From Pseudomonas lini (GTDB taxonomy: Bacteria > Pseudomonadota > Gammaproteobacteria > Pseudomonadales > Pseudomonadaceae): DNA of 64,000 nucleotides. Positions 52,631 to 61,420 of the stretch are shown piece after piece. Both the position numbers and the translations under genes were made by a program. The stretch is taken from contig NZ_JAUSSR010000005.1 in NCBI RefSeq assembly GCF_030812475.1, forward strand, positions 62,001 to 126,000, in the 5' to 3' direction. Position 1 is the stretch's first letter; the number at the start of each line of letters is the position of its first letter. Below the pieces are notes generated by a model. It saw only the letters and a list, made by a program, of their open reading frames with translations. It was not told the DNA's origin and did no database searches.

Positions 52631-54312
52631 ACCTGATGCCGCACCTGATCGCCGCACCGATTCTGCTGCCGCTGCTGACCGCCGCCGCGATGCTGATGCT
52701 GGGCGAGAAACACCGGCCGCTGAAAGCCAGGATCAACCTGCTGTCCAGCCTAGTGGGCCTGGGCATCGCCGTGCTGTTGCTGCAATGGACCCAGGACACC
52801 GGCGTGCCCGGCTCCATTGGCGTCTACCTGCCGGGCAACTGGCAAGCGCCATTTGGCATCGTACTGGTGGTCGATCGCCTGTCGGCGCTGATGCTGGTGC
52901 TGACCGGGATCATCGGCGTCAGCGCCTTGCTGTTCGCCATGGCCCGCTGGGATGGCGCCGGTTCGAGTTTTCACGCGCTGTTCCAGATCCAGATGATGGG
53001 CCTGTATGGCGCGTTCCTGACGGCGGACCTGTTCAACCTGTTCGTGTTCTTCGAAGTGCTGCTGGCCGCCTCCTACGGCCTGATGCTCCACGGTTCTGGC
53101 CGGTCGCGGGTGTCGGCGGGGCTGCATTACATCTCGATCAACCTGCTGGCCTCGTCGCTGTTCCTGATCGGCGCGGCGCTGATCTACGGCGTCACCGGCA
53201 CCCTGAACATGGCCGACCTGGCGCTGAAAATCCCCTTGGTGCCCGAAGCCGATCGCGGCCTGCTGCACGCCGGCGCGGCGATTCTCGCCGTGGCGTTCCT
53301 GGCCAAGGCCGGGATGTGGCCGCTGAACTTCTGGCTGGTGCCAGCTTACTCCGCGGCCAGCGCACCGGTTGCGGCGATGTTCGCGATCATGACCAAGGTC
53401 GGCGTCTACACCCTGTTGCGCCTGTGGACCCTGCTGTTCTCCGGCCAGGCCGGCGCATCGGCCTACTTTGCCGGCGACTGGCTGATCTATGGCGGCATGG
53501 CGACCATCGTCTGTGCGGCGGTGGCAATCCTCGCCGCCCAACGCCTGGAACGCCTGGCCAGCCTGAGCATCCTGGTGTCGGCGGGGATCCTGCTGGCGGC
53601 CATAGGCTTCGCCCAGCCCAACCTGATCGGTGCGGCACTGTTCTACCTGGTCAGCTCGACCCTGGCCTTGAGCACGTTGTTCCTGTTGGCCGAGTTGATC
53701 GAGCGTTCGCGTTCGGCCAATGAGATGCCGCTGTTCGATGACGGCGACCTGCTGCCGCGACCGCTGGAATCCCTGCAGCCACCCAAAGGCATCAACCTCG
53801 ACGACGAACAGAAAGCCGTGGTCGGCCAGGTGATCCCCTGGACCATGGCGTTCCTGGGCTTGAGTTTCATCGCCTGCTCGCTCTTGATCATCGGCATGCC
53901 GCCGCTCTCCGGTTTCATCGGCAAACTCGGCCTGCTCAGCGCCCTGCTCAACCCGCTGGGCCTGGGACATTCCGGCGACGTACCGGTGTCGAACGCGGCG
54001 TGGGGATTGCTGGCGCTGCTGATTATCTCCGGGCTGGCTTCCTTGATTGCCTTTTCGCGCCTGGGCATCCAGCGGTTCTGGACCCCTGAAGAACGGCCAT
54101 CGCCCTTGCTGCGTCGCTTCGAATGCGTGCCGATCATCGCGCTGCTGGGCCTGAGCATTGCGCTCACGTTCAAGGCCGAGCCACTGCTGCGCTACACCCA
54201 GGCCGCCGCAGACGCCCTGAACAACCCGGAACAATACGTGATGGCGGTGCTCGACACTCGCGCGATTCCAAGCCCCGAAGCCAAAGCCGCGCTCGCCGAG
54301 GTGCAACCATGA
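52627..54312 (+). CDS. mrpD: Mrp antiporter subunit D
   Basis: 561 residues, NuoN/NuoM-like with about 14 helices; the ion-translocating partner of MrpA. It shows A-K-A-G-M-W-P-L-N-F-W-L near 225 (with the conserved lysine), a M-T-K-V-G-V-Y motif and M-P-P-L-S-G-F-I-G-K. The segment at 355-400 is a soluble loop longer than in some homologues. It overlaps mrpC and mrpE by 4 bases each (ATGA). Confidence 0.92.
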   Translation: MNLMPHLIAAPILLPLLTAAAMLMLGEKHRPLKARINLLSSLVGLGIAVLLLQWTQDTGVPGSIGVYLPGNWQAPFGIVLVVDRLSALMLVLTGIIGVSALLFAMARWDGAGSSFHALFQIQMMGLYGAFLTADLFNLFVFFEVLLAASYGLMLHGSGRSRVSAGLHYISINLLASSLFLIGAALIYGVTGTLNMADLALKIPLVPEADRGLLHAGAAILAVAFLAKAGMWPLNFWLVPAYSAASAPVAAMFAIMTKVGVYTLLRLWTLLFSGQAGASAYFAGDWLIYGGMATIVCAAVAILAAQRLERLASLSILVSAGILLAAIGFAQPNLIGAALFYLVSSTLALSTLFLLAELIERSRSANEMPLFDDGDLLPRPLESLQPPKGINLDDEQKAVVGQVIPWTMAFLGLSFIACSLLIIGMPPLSGFIGKLGLLSALLNPLGLGHSGDVPVSNAAWGLLALLIISGLASLIAFSRLGIQRFWTPEERPSPLLRRFECVPIIALLGLSIALTFKAEPLLRYTQAAADALNNPEQYVMAVLDTRAIPSPEAKAALAEVQP

Positions 54313-54797
54313 AGCGTCTGTTTCCCGCGCCGTGGTTGTCCCTGGCATTGTGGTTGTTGTGGCTGGTGCTGAACCTGTCGATAAACCCCGGCAATCTGCT
54401 GTTGGGCGCGATGCTGGGGTTCTGTGCGCCTTTGATGATGCGCAAGCTGCGTCCGCTGCCGATCCGCATCCGTCGCCCCGGGGCAATCCTGAGCTTGTTC
54501 CTGCTGGTCGGGCGCGACGTGGTGGTGTCCAACCTCGCCGTGGCCTGGGGCGTGCTCAACGCCGGGCGTCGCCCACCACGCTCGCATTTCATCAAGGTGC
54601 CCCTGGACCTGCGCGATGCCAACGGCCTGGCGGCGCTGTCGATGATCTGCACCGTGGTCCCCGGCACCGTCTGGTCGGAACTGGCGCTGGATCGCAGCAT
54701 CCTGTTGCTGCACGTGTTCGATCTGGATGACGAAGCGCTGTTCATCCAGCACTTCAAGGCAACCTACGAGCGCCCCTTGATGGAGATCTTCGAATGA
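54309..54797 (+). CDS. mrpE: Mrp antiporter subunit E
   Basis: 162 residues. Helices at about 10-45 and 60-75, followed by a cytoplasmic domain (V-P-L-D-L; M-I-C-T-V-V-P-G-T-V-W). The conserved P-G-T motif is the family hallmark. The ATG at 54309 overlaps the mrpD stop, whereas the open frame begins at 54123 in mrpD, so the shorter start was taken. Confidence 0.92.
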   Translation: MKRLFPAPWLSLALWLLWLVLNLSINPGNLLLGAMLGFCAPLMMRKLRPLPIRIRRPGAILSLFLLVGRDVVVSNLAVAWGVLNAGRRPPRSHFIKVPLDLRDANGLAALSMICTVVPGTVWSELALDRSILLLHVFDLDDEALFIQHFKATYERPLMEIFE

Positions 54798-55072
54798 GCC
54801 CGCTGCTGTCGAACGCGATCCTGCTGAGCCTGTTCATCTTTTCCCTGGCGATGGTGCTGACCCTGATCCGCCTGTTCAAGGGCCCGTCGGCCCAGGACCG
54901 GGTCCTGGCCCTGGATTACCTGTACATCGTCGCCATGCTGATGATGCTGACCCTGGGCATTCGTTATGCCAGTGACACCTACTTCGAGGCGGCGTTGCTG
55001 ATCGCCCTGTTCGGCTTCGTCGGCTCGTTTGCCTTGGCCAAATTCCTGCTGCGTGGCGAGGTGATCGAATGA
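54794..55072 (+). CDS. mrpF: Mrp antiporter subunit F
   Basis: 92 residues with three helices; R-L-F-K-G-P-S-A-Q-D-R-V-L-A-L-D near 28-43 is the conserved MrpF loop containing the aspartate implicated in coupling. It overlaps mrpE and mrpG by 4 bases each. Confidence 0.92.
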   Translation: MSPLLSNAILLSLFIFSLAMVLTLIRLFKGPSAQDRVLALDYLYIVAMLMMLTLGIRYASDTYFEAALLIALFGFVGSFALAKFLLRGEVIE

Positions 55073-55437
55073 ATATGGAGCTATCGCTTTGGGTGGAGAT
55101 TCCGGTGGCGATCCTGCTGGTGCTCGGCAGCCTGTTCGCGCTGATCGGCGCCGTCGGCCTGCTGCGGATGAGGGATTACTTCCAGCGCATGCACCCGCCG
55201 GCCCTGGCCTCGACACTCGGCGCGTGGTGCGCGGCATTGGCCTCGATCATTTACTTTTCCGCGCTCAAGTCCGCGCCGGTGCTGCATGCCTGGCTGATTC
55301 CGGTTCTGCTGGCGATCACCGTGCCGGTGACCACCTTGCTGCTGGCGCGGGCGGCGTTGTTCCGCAAGCGCATGGCCGGGGATGATGTGCCGGCGGAGGT
55401 GAGTAGTCGGCGTATTAAAAGCGAGAGTCAGGTTTAA
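55069..55437 (+). CDS. mrpG: Mrp antiporter subunit G
   Basis: 122 residues, last subunit. Helices at about 10-32, 48-65 and 72-95, with the typical L-R-M-R-D-Y-F-Q-R-M-H-P-P-A loop near 36-50. The charged tail (R-K-R-M-A-G-D-D) faces the cytoplasm. The operon ends here; no terminator hairpin with a T-run is evident, only REP-type sequence. Confidence 0.92.
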   Translation: MNMELSLWVEIPVAILLVLGSLFALIGAVGLLRMRDYFQRMHPPALASTLGAWCAALASIIYFSALKSAPVLHAWLIPVLLAITVPVTTLLLARAALFRKRMAGDDVPAEVSSRRIKSESQV

Positions 55438-55462
55438 AGAGGTGTATCGATTGACAGGGCCT

Positions 55463-55554
55463 CTTCGCTGCGATGCGGCGATCCGACAAGCCAGCTCCTA
55501 CAGGGATTGGGGTTGAACACGGATCCCTTGTAGGAGCCGGCTTGCCGGCGAAGC
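55463..55554. repeat. REP pair, opposite arrangement
   Basis: A right-type arm (CAAGCCAGCTCCTACAGG, 55487-55504) precedes a left-type arm (TTGTAGGAGCCGGCTTGCCGGC, from 55528), so the arms point inward rather than outward. They are two half-elements of different type. Confidence 0.72.
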
Positions 55555-55557
55555 TTT

Positions 55558-55995
55558 TCAGATCCAGGCCACTGCCAAAAGCCCAGCCCCCAACACCACA
55601 CACAACGGCGAATAAGCCCAGGTATCGAGCCGGGCAAACCGCGAATCCTTCACCTGCTTGAAGAACCCCAGCAGATTCGAATCGCCGATGGCCCGGGCGA
55701 ACATCAGCATCGCAATGGCGCTGATTACCCATTGCAGCGACCAATGGTGCACCCGGGGCAGATACAGCCCGACCCGCAGGCACACCAGCATCGCGATCAA
55801 CAGCAAGCCAACCGCCACCAGCAGCGTGGCAAATCCCGAAGGCTTGAACGCCGGCCTGGACTCCCCGCCGGCCTGTGCGGGTACCTGCGGCACCACAGCC
55901 TCGCTGCCCAACTTGCCACCCGCCGCCCAGTACAGGTGAATCAGGCTGATCAACAGGAAGATGGCAGCTATCCATTGCGCAATAATCAGGCTCAT
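55558..55995 (-). CDS. DUF3995-family membrane protein
   Basis: 145 residues with four helices ([40 protein letters not shown]). The H-L-Y-W-A-A-G-G motif near 19-26 is characteristic of DUF3995, unknown function. The ATG at 55995 gives the family length; the frame runs to 56097 with no support. It lies downstream of the binding-protein gene on the same strand. Confidence 0.8.
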   Translation of the reverse strand: MSLIIAQWIAAIFLLISLIHLYWAAGGKLGSEAVVPQVPAQAGGESRPAFKPSGFATLLVAVGLLLIAMLVCLRVGLYLPRVHHWSLQWVISAIAMLMFARAIGDSNLLGFFKQVKDSRFARLDTWAYSPLCVVLGAGLLAVAWI

Positions 55996-56101
55996 GTTCA
56001 GACGTCCAGCATAAAATGTCGCAGCAGGATGAACTTCATTGAACGATTTTGTAAGGGTATTCGTGATCGACGGTGGTAAAGCCGCTCTCAGCCTCACCCC
56101 A

Positions 56102-57118
56102 TCATTTCAACTCTGAAGCCACTTTATCCGCCACATCCTTGGGCACCCACGCCCGCCACACCTGCGGGTGCGCCTTCATGAACGCCTGCGCCGCCTGCCG
56201 TGGCGGGGTGTGCTTTTCGCTCATCTCGGCCAGGGCCTTGTTCAGCGGATCGATAGGAAAATCGACCTTGCTGAAAAACTCGGCAATCTGCGGGTATTGT
56301 TTCTGGAATGGCGTGGACACGCCGATGGACAGCTTCGAGACCAGCGAACGCGTCGGCTTCGGATTCGGATGATCGGCGTTGGTCAGGGTTTTCCAGGCTT
56401 CGGCATCGAAGGGTGGCTCTTGCAGTTGAATCAGCTTGAAACGCCCAAGCAATGGCGTCGGTGACCAGTAATAGAACAGGACCGGCTTGCCGCGGCGAAT
56501 CGATGAGCTGATCTCCGCATCCAGTGCCGCCCCCGAGCCGCTGCGAAAATTCACATAGCTGTCGTCCAGGCCGTACGCCTTGAGCTTCTGCTTGTTGACC
56601 ACCTCCGAGGTCCAGCCGATCGGGCTGTTGAGGAAGCGCCCCTTGCCCGGGGTTTCCGGATCGCTGAACACGTCCTTGTACTTGGGCAGGTCGCTGACAC
56701 TGCGCAGGTCCGGCGCCAATGGCTTGATGCCCCTGGCCGGGTCGCCCTTGATCACATACTCCGGCACCCACCAGCCTTCGGTGGCACCCTTGACCGTGTC
56801 GCCCAGACTCACCACTTTGCCTTCGGCCTCGGCCTTGACCCACACCGGACTGCGACCGGCCCACTCCTCGCCAATGACCTGGATATCATTGTTGGCCAGG
56901 GCGGTTTCCAGGGTGATGGTCGTCCCCGGCAAGGTATCGGTCGGTAAACCGTAGCCCTTCTCGACGATGATCCGCAGGATGTCGGTGATCAGGCTGCCGC
57001 TTTCCCAGTTCAGGTCGGCAAAGTGGATCGGCGCCTGGGCAGCGATCACTGGAACGGGTGAAGCCAACAAACCGAACGTGGCCAGGGTGGCGGCCAGCAG
57101 CCGTCGAAATCCGTTCAT
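56102..57118 (-). CDS. Periplasmic quaternary-amine (betaine/choline-type) binding protein
   Basis: 338 residues with a Sec signal peptide (cleavage after about A-A-Q near 28) and an OpuAC-type substrate-binding domain of the glycine betaine/carnitine/choline ABC family (N-W-E-S-G-S near the mature N terminus; G-W-W-V-P-E-Y near 120; F-Y-Y-W-S-P-T-P near 215). Aromatic residues that cage quaternary ammonium groups are present. No permease or ATPase gene is adjacent, so it is an orphan that probably serves a shared transporter, as the known Pseudomonas Cbc system allows. Start at 57118 behind GAGGTG. Confidence 0.82.
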   Translation of the reverse strand: MNGFRRLLAATLATFGLLASPVPVIAAQAPIHFADLNWESGSLITDILRIIVEKGYGLPTDTLPGTTITLETALANNDIQVIGEEWAGRSPVWVKAEAEGKVVSLGDTVKGATEGWWVPEYVIKGDPARGIKPLAPDLRSVSDLPKYKDVFSDPETPGKGRFLNSPIGWTSEVVNKQKLKAYGLDDSYVNFRSGSGAALDAEISSSIRRGKPVLFYYWSPTPLLGRFKLIQLQEPPFDAEAWKTLTNADHPNPKPTRSLVSKLSIGVSTPFQKQYPQIAEFFSKVDFPIDPLNKALAEMSEKHTPPRQAAQAFMKAHPQVWRAWVPKDVADKVASELK

Positions 57119-57231
57119 GGTTTTGCACCTCGTGCTGTTCACAGCAATGGCAGGATGGCCTGGCAGAAGACCGCAAAGCCTCTGAATACTCAGTCAACTG
57201 ACTGTAGTAGAGGTTCCTGCTTTCGAGGGCC

Positions 57232-57702
57232 TTACTCGCTGGCCTTGAAAGTCACCAGTTCACCCTTGCGCCACGTGGCAGCCTTGCGGGTAACGGCCTT
57301 GAGGGTTTTGGTCAGGCCTTCCTGCAGCTGTTGGTGAGCCGCGAACACCATCACCACGCTATGACCTTCCTTGAACAGGATCCCGTGGCCATCGGCGCTG
57401 GTCACGTAGGCGTAATCGCCCAGCCCGTACACCGTCAGTTTGATTTCGCGGAACTTGATGTCCAGCTTGCCGCCTTCGCGACTGGGCAGTACGGCAGCGC
57501 TGAAATGATCGCCCACCTTGAGCTTCAGTCCTGGTTTGTCGTCTACCACCAACGCAGACTCGGTATCGATTTCGGCAATGTAAATGCCTTCGGCGTTCTG
57601 TTCGGTGATGTAAACGAAACGTGACTGAAACTGTTTAACCAGCTTTGCGCGCAAATCACCCAACACGAACAAGGCATGCATATCGAGATTACTTACTGCC
57701 AA
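57232..57702 (-). CDS. Conserved hypothetical protein
   Basis: 156 residues, no signal peptide or helix bundle; beta-rich sequence with a S-R-F-V-Y-I-T-E-Q segment near 23 and D-Y-A-Y-V-T-S near 98. The start is a TTG at 57702 (A-V-S-N-L-D-M-H-A follows), with GGGG 8 bases before; ATG at 57681 is an alternative. The Lys-rich C terminus may bind nucleic acid or membrane lipids. Similar proteins occur only in Pseudomonas as far as I recall; function unknown. Confidence 0.68.
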   Translation of the reverse strand: MAVSNLDMHALFVLGDLRAKLVKQFQSRFVYITEQNAEGIYIAEIDTESALVVDDKPGLKLKVGDHFSAAVLPSREGGKLDIKFREIKLTVYGLGDYAYVTSADGHGILFKEGHSVVMVFAAHQQLQEGLTKTLKAVTRKAATWRKGELVTFKASE

Positions 57703-58113
57703 GGAAACATCCCCACATCTGAAAATGATGCCGCACACGGAAAAAGCGCACAGCAGAAAAAAGCGGCAATGCCGAGGGTTTAGCCAAATGGCCCGGTTGA
57801 AATCCTGAGGACGAGCGCAGCGCTCATCCTCGGCGAGGCGAGAAAAGACTACTGGAATGTCACTCGCGCCGCCCTGCCTGTTGTTCGTCAGAGGTTGAAG
57901 GAAAACGCCCTGCTGACGGCCAGAAAAACCGGATTACTAACTTTAGGGAAAAAACGCCAAAAAAAAAGCACTTTTCTTACATATCGCCAGCAAAAAATTG
58001 CTTTAGATAACCATCAATCGCCCACCAATGGTGGTGATTCTAGAGCAGCGATGCTCATCCAGACCACTCAAAACGAAGTACACACGTCGGCAAAACAACG
58101 AAAAGGACTTCCC
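57703..58113. other. Gene-poor stretch between divergent genes
   Basis: No supported gene. It contains a 12-base stem palindrome GAGGACGAGCGC/GCGCTCATCCTC near 57807-57831 (one G-T mismatch), a poly-A run at 57959-57968 and an AT-rich block (57930-58015) with promoter-like TTGCTTTAGATAA. The AT-rich part probably drives the 58114 gene. Open frames here lack ribosome sites. Confidence 0.6.
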
Positions 58114-58362
58114 ATGTGCACACTGACTCACTTCGCTCAACCTCAGCCAATCTATACCAGCATTCGCACGATCCGACACCAGACGGTGTTCCAGCCCCAT
58201 GACGTTCCCGCCCCAGGCCTCGCCGCACCGCGGTTCCAGGTGGTTCTGGCGGGCAACGCATTCTTCCATATCAAGGAAATCTCCACGGGCCATGTAAGAG
58301 GTTTCCGCGGTGATCATAATGAAGCCTGCGCCCTCGCCCGCTCCCTGGAGTCGCGTATTTGA
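58114..58362 (+). CDS. Small conserved hypothetical protein
   Basis: 82 residues, ATG at 58114 with AAGGA; the longer frame from 57895 is not supported. It begins M-C-T-L-T-H-F-A and ends with a basic C-terminal half (R-F-Q-V-V-L-A-G-N-A-F-F-H-I-K; H-V-R-G-F-R-G-D-H-N-E-A). The F-x-V-x-x-G x5 H-I-K followed by G-F-R-x-D-H-N-E-A looks like a DUF2188-style sequence fold. No function assigned. Confidence 0.65.
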   Translation: MCTLTHFAQPQPIYTSIRTIRHQTVFQPHDVPAPGLAAPRFQVVLAGNAFFHIKEISTGHVRGFRGDHNEACALARSLESRI

Positions 58363-58521
58363 CAGGCCTGCGACCTCCATCCTGATGGACGTTTCGTCAT
58401 GCCGGCGACTTAACTCAGCCGTCGGCAGACAACTACTGCCATACTGGCCGACCAACCGAATCGCATCCCCAGGGCGGGCGGCGTTCGACACACCATAATA
58501 TTTCCAAGGGAAGGCGGCTAC

Positions 58522-58752
58522 GTGACGGAATTTGATATCGGTGAATTTTTTATCCGGGGCGAAGCCAGAGAGGTTGAAGGCGAATTCCAGGCCGTCATCA
58601 TCATGCGCGCCAAACCACCGCTGACTACCGTGACCTATCACCAGGTCGAGAAGGATCGCTGGTTCAAGACCTCCGACGTCGCCGCTATCGCCGCCCAGGA
58701 GGCCGCCAAAGCCTTGAAGCTTGCCGTCGATGAGGGCGCCTTGAAAGCCTGA
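58522..58752 (+). CDS. Small hypothetical protein with GTG start
   Basis: 76 residues beginning with GTG at 58522 behind a strong AAGGGAAGG. Acidic and Ala-rich C-terminal helix (A-A-I-A-A-Q-E-A-A-K-A-L-K-L-A-V-D), with a preceding beta pair (E-F-Q-A-V-I-I-M-R-A; V-T-Y-H-Q-V-E-K-D). Likely cytoplasmic. Function unknown. Confidence 0.65.
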   Translation: MTEFDIGEFFIRGEAREVEGEFQAVIIMRAKPPLTTVTYHQVEKDRWFKTSDVAAIAAQEAAKALKLAVDEGALKA

Positions 58753-58882
58753 TCTGCGGTTTGCAGTCTATGCTCTTTCCTGCTTTCGAACATCGCTATC
58801 GAACTCCTGAAGCGCGGCTCCCTCAGATGCAATGACGCCGCACCTCAGATCTCGCATCCGCGTGACCAGCAAGGAGATGAAG

Positions 58883-59122
58883 ATGGATTCACCTACACAT
58901 GACTTGAAAGGCTTGTTCGATCAACTCGGCCTGGACTCCAGCGAGACAGCCATCGACGATTTCATCGCCAGCCATTCGCCGCTGCCCGAAGATAAAAAAC
59001 TCATCGATGCCGAGTTCTGGACGCCGCAGCAAGCCGGCTTCCTGAAAGAGCAATTGCGCGAAGACGCAGATTGGGCACGGGTGGTCGACGACCTCAACCT
59101 GCGCATGCACCAGGTTCACTAA
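58883..59122 (+). CDS. DUF2789-family small protein
   Basis: 79 residues. Motifs L-F-D-Q-L-G-L near 11, F-I-A-S-H-S-P-L near 29 and F-W-T-P-Q-Q-A-x-F-L near 47 are the DUF2789 pattern, an all-helical family of unknown function common in gammaproteobacteria. The ATG at 58883 sits 6 bases after AAGGAG; another ATG at 58877 is too close to the ribosome site. Confidence 0.82.
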   Translation: MDSPTHDLKGLFDQLGLDSSETAIDDFIASHSPLPEDKKLIDAEFWTPQQAGFLKEQLREDADWARVVDDLNLRMHQVH

Positions 59123-59130
59123 CCGCTGAT

Positions 59131-59334
59131 TCAATGCAGGCTGTCGGGTGTTCCGGCGTTCAATTGCGCCAACCAGGCAGCCCTGCACGCCTGCGCCTCT
59201 TCGCGACTGGAGAATGCCGTACCCCGGCGTTCGCCATCGAGCAGAACCACCCAGCAGACACTTTGCCCCCTCGCACGCAAGCTGGCGGGCACGCCGCTGC
59301 CAATCATGACAGCCACATCGACTCTGCACTGCAT
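59131..59334 (-). CDS. Small cysteine-containing hypothetical protein
   Basis: 67 residues, ATG at 59334 with GAGGGG upstream. It has C3, another Cys near 33 (S-V-C-W-V-V-L) and a third near 53. The F-S-S-R-E-E-A helix resembles the small gene at 28637-28840. It converges with the DUF2789 gene, 8 bp apart. Function unknown. Confidence 0.62.
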   Translation of the reverse strand: MQCRVDVAVMIGSGVPASLRARGQSVCWVVLLDGERRGTAFSSREEAQACRAAWLAQLNAGTPDSLH

Positions 59335-59451
59335 CGCTGACCCCTCGAACTTCATTAGCAACCTAACTATGTAGGCATGTTAACGAGTTCATTTCCGGGG
59401 AAACAGCAACGCTGCCGTACAGCTTCATTGCTAAAACTGTAACAATAATAC

Positions 59452-59553
59452 CTGTAGGAGCGAGCCTGCTCGCGATGGTCGTCAACGATAACGCGTGTTT
59501 GCTGGATAAAACGCGGCGCTCTGGAATCCATCGCGAGCAGGCTCGCTCCTACA
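59452..59553. repeat. REP/REPIN element
   Basis: Arms CTGTAGGAGCGAGCCTGCTC and ATCGCGAGCAGGCTCGCTCCTACA; the central T in the stem is changed with a compensating base in the other arm. Confidence 0.88.
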
Positions 59554-59570
59554 AGGCAGCATACGTGCTC

Positions 59571-61172
59571 TCAGCGAGGGCTCTGGGGCTTGTAGCCCAG
59601 CCGCAGACCACCCCAATGCCGGCCCTTGAGCATGATCGGCACCGAAAGATCATGCATCAGCTCACCGGTGTCGCGGGTATAGGTTTGCAGCAGCACGGCC
59701 TGTTGATGGCTGCCGCAGCGAATCCCGGTACGGTCGGCGAACTTGCGCTTGGTACGGTTTTGCAGGCTGTCGACCTGAGCATCCCCCGTGAGTGCCTGGC
59801 TGAACACGTTGTTATGGGTCGGCACGTAGCCCTGCTGCGTGCAGGCTATGGCGAATACCAGCCCCTCGTGCCCCCTCAACAACGGCTCCTGGATGGCCGG
59901 CAACACCTGATCGGTGTAGCGATCGAAGCGGGTCTGGTACTTGGCCGGGCGGGTGCCGGGAATCGTCTGGTAGTGGCGATCGAACAGGTCATCGAGGCTG
60001 ATACGACCCTCGTCGATATCCGCTTCGAAACGCGCCGCAATTTGTTTCGCGCCTTCTCGGGCCAGGTCATAAACCCGCTGGTGGTAATCGTCCAGTCCGA
60101 CTTCAGCGAGGCGCTCGCTGATGGTTTCGGCTTGACCTTCCATTTGCACGGCTGCCTGGGCCAGGCGTTGAGTCTGCTCGTCGCTGATCGCCAGGTCGCT
60201 GCGCATCTGCTCGATGGCGTGAAACAGGCTGTCCAGTTGCTCGCGGTTGGTGTCCGTGCCCTTGGCGATATCCCCGACCTGGCTTTCGACCCCGGCCGCA
60301 AGGCGCGCGATATTTTGCAGATGCTGCCCGGTGCGTTCGACCTGTTCGACGCCACTGTCGAGATCGCTGGACAGCTGGCGAATCTGCTCCACCACTTGCG
60401 CGGTGCGTTGCTGGATATCGGAAACCATTTCCCCTACTTCGCCGGTCGCCGTTGCCGTGCGCGCGGCCAGACCGCGAACCTCATCGGCCACCACCGCGAA
60501 ACCACGACCGTGTTCCCCGGCCCGCGCCGCTTCGATGGCGGCATTCAAGGCGAGCAGATTGGTCTGGCTGGCGATGGACTGGATCACCAGGGTCACCCGC
60601 TGGATATCGTCGCTGCGCAGGCTCAGGGCTTCGATCAGCTCCCGGCTGTTGTTGGCGCGCTGACTGAGTTGATGCATGCGGGCGATGGACTCGATCAGCT
60701 CCGTGCGCCCTGCCGCACTGCTTCGGTGAGCTTCGCTGGCGGCGCCGAGGGCCTGCCGGCTAAGCGTCGAGGTGGCTTGTTCAGTGGCGATCATCACTTC
60801 GGCGTTGCTGACAATCTGCGCTGCGGCACCGAGTTGCGATTGCAGTTTGTCGGCCAGTTGCTTGACCGAATAGGCCACGCCGGCGGCGGACAGTGCGTTA
60901 TGACTGGTGATATGGGACAGGTCGCGAGTCAACTCGGCGATGGCGTCGCCGTTATCGGCAGGGATGTGGGGGATCGGGCGCGAGCGCAGGCGCGGCAGCC
61001 AGATGATCAGCACGGCCAACGGCAGGCCGAAGTAAAGCGACCCGCCGCCCAGCGCCATGCCTGACAACAGGAGCATCAGGGCGATGCTTTGCAGGGTCGG
61101 CGTCAGCCACTGGTTTTTCGGCAGAAGTACGGCTGCAGGCACTGCCGCGGCCAAAGACCCGTCTCGCGTCAT
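59571..61172 (-). CDS. Methyl-accepting chemotaxis protein with C-terminal sensor domain
   Basis: 533 residues. Two membrane helices lie close together near 25-58 with almost no periplasmic loop, so an extracellular sensor is absent. The signalling domain covers about 95-345 and its hairpin tip ([18 protein letters not shown]) is intact. An additional C-terminal domain of about 150 residues ([26 protein letters not shown]) follows and should be cytoplasmic. It resembles Cache/PAS-like single domains seen in similar receptors. No HAMP domain is evident. The start is ATG 61172 (GGGGTG upstream) or GTG 61181. Confidence 0.85.
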   Translation of the reverse strand: MTRDGSLAAAVPAAVLLPKNQWLTPTLQSIALMLLLSGMALGGGSLYFGLPLAVLIIWLPRLRSRPIPHIPADNGDAIAELTRDLSHITSHNALSAAGVAYSVKQLADKLQSQLGAAAQIVSNAEVMIATEQATSTLSRQALGAASEAHRSSAAGRTELIESIARMHQLSQRANNSRELIEALSLRSDDIQRVTLVIQSIASQTNLLALNAAIEAARAGEHGRGFAVVADEVRGLAARTATATGEVGEMVSDIQQRTAQVVEQIRQLSSDLDSGVEQVERTGQHLQNIARLAAGVESQVGDIAKGTDTNREQLDSLFHAIEQMRSDLAISDEQTQRLAQAAVQMEGQAETISERLAEVGLDDYHQRVYDLAREGAKQIAARFEADIDEGRISLDDLFDRHYQTIPGTRPAKYQTRFDRYTDQVLPAIQEPLLRGHEGLVFAIACTQQGYVPTHNNVFSQALTGDAQVDSLQNRTKRKFADRTGIRCGSHQQAVLLQTYTRDTGELMHDLSVPIMLKGRHWGGLRLGYKPQSPR

Positions 61173-61310
61173 CGTTGTCACCCCAGGTGTCTTCTAATTG
61201 TTGTGTCCGCATTAAACGCCAGCACAAGGCCATTATCCATGGTCCATTAGTAGTGGGCGTTGCAGCAGATCAATGGAAGTACACACTGGTTTTTCACAGA
61301 CGTCGAAAAG

Positions 61311-61406
61311 CATCGCGGGCAAGTCGGATCGCCGTACCGCCGCTCCCACAGGTTCAATGCAAACCTTCTGGGAGCAGCGTTGCGGCGATCCGACTTGCCC
61401 GCGATG
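61311..61406. repeat. Inverted repeat, second REP class
   Basis: CATCGCGGGCAAGTCGGATCGCCG and its reverse complement flank about 50 bases containing CCGCTCCCACAGG and TTCTGGGAGCAGCG. This stem type (CGGGCAAGTCGGATCGCC) differs from the other REPs here. Confidence 0.78.
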
Positions 61407-61420
61407 AGGGCGCTACTGAA

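Noticed and set aside
57895..58113. 73-codon extension of the gene at 58114
   Set aside because: It lacks a ribosome site and is AT-rich promoter-like DNA.
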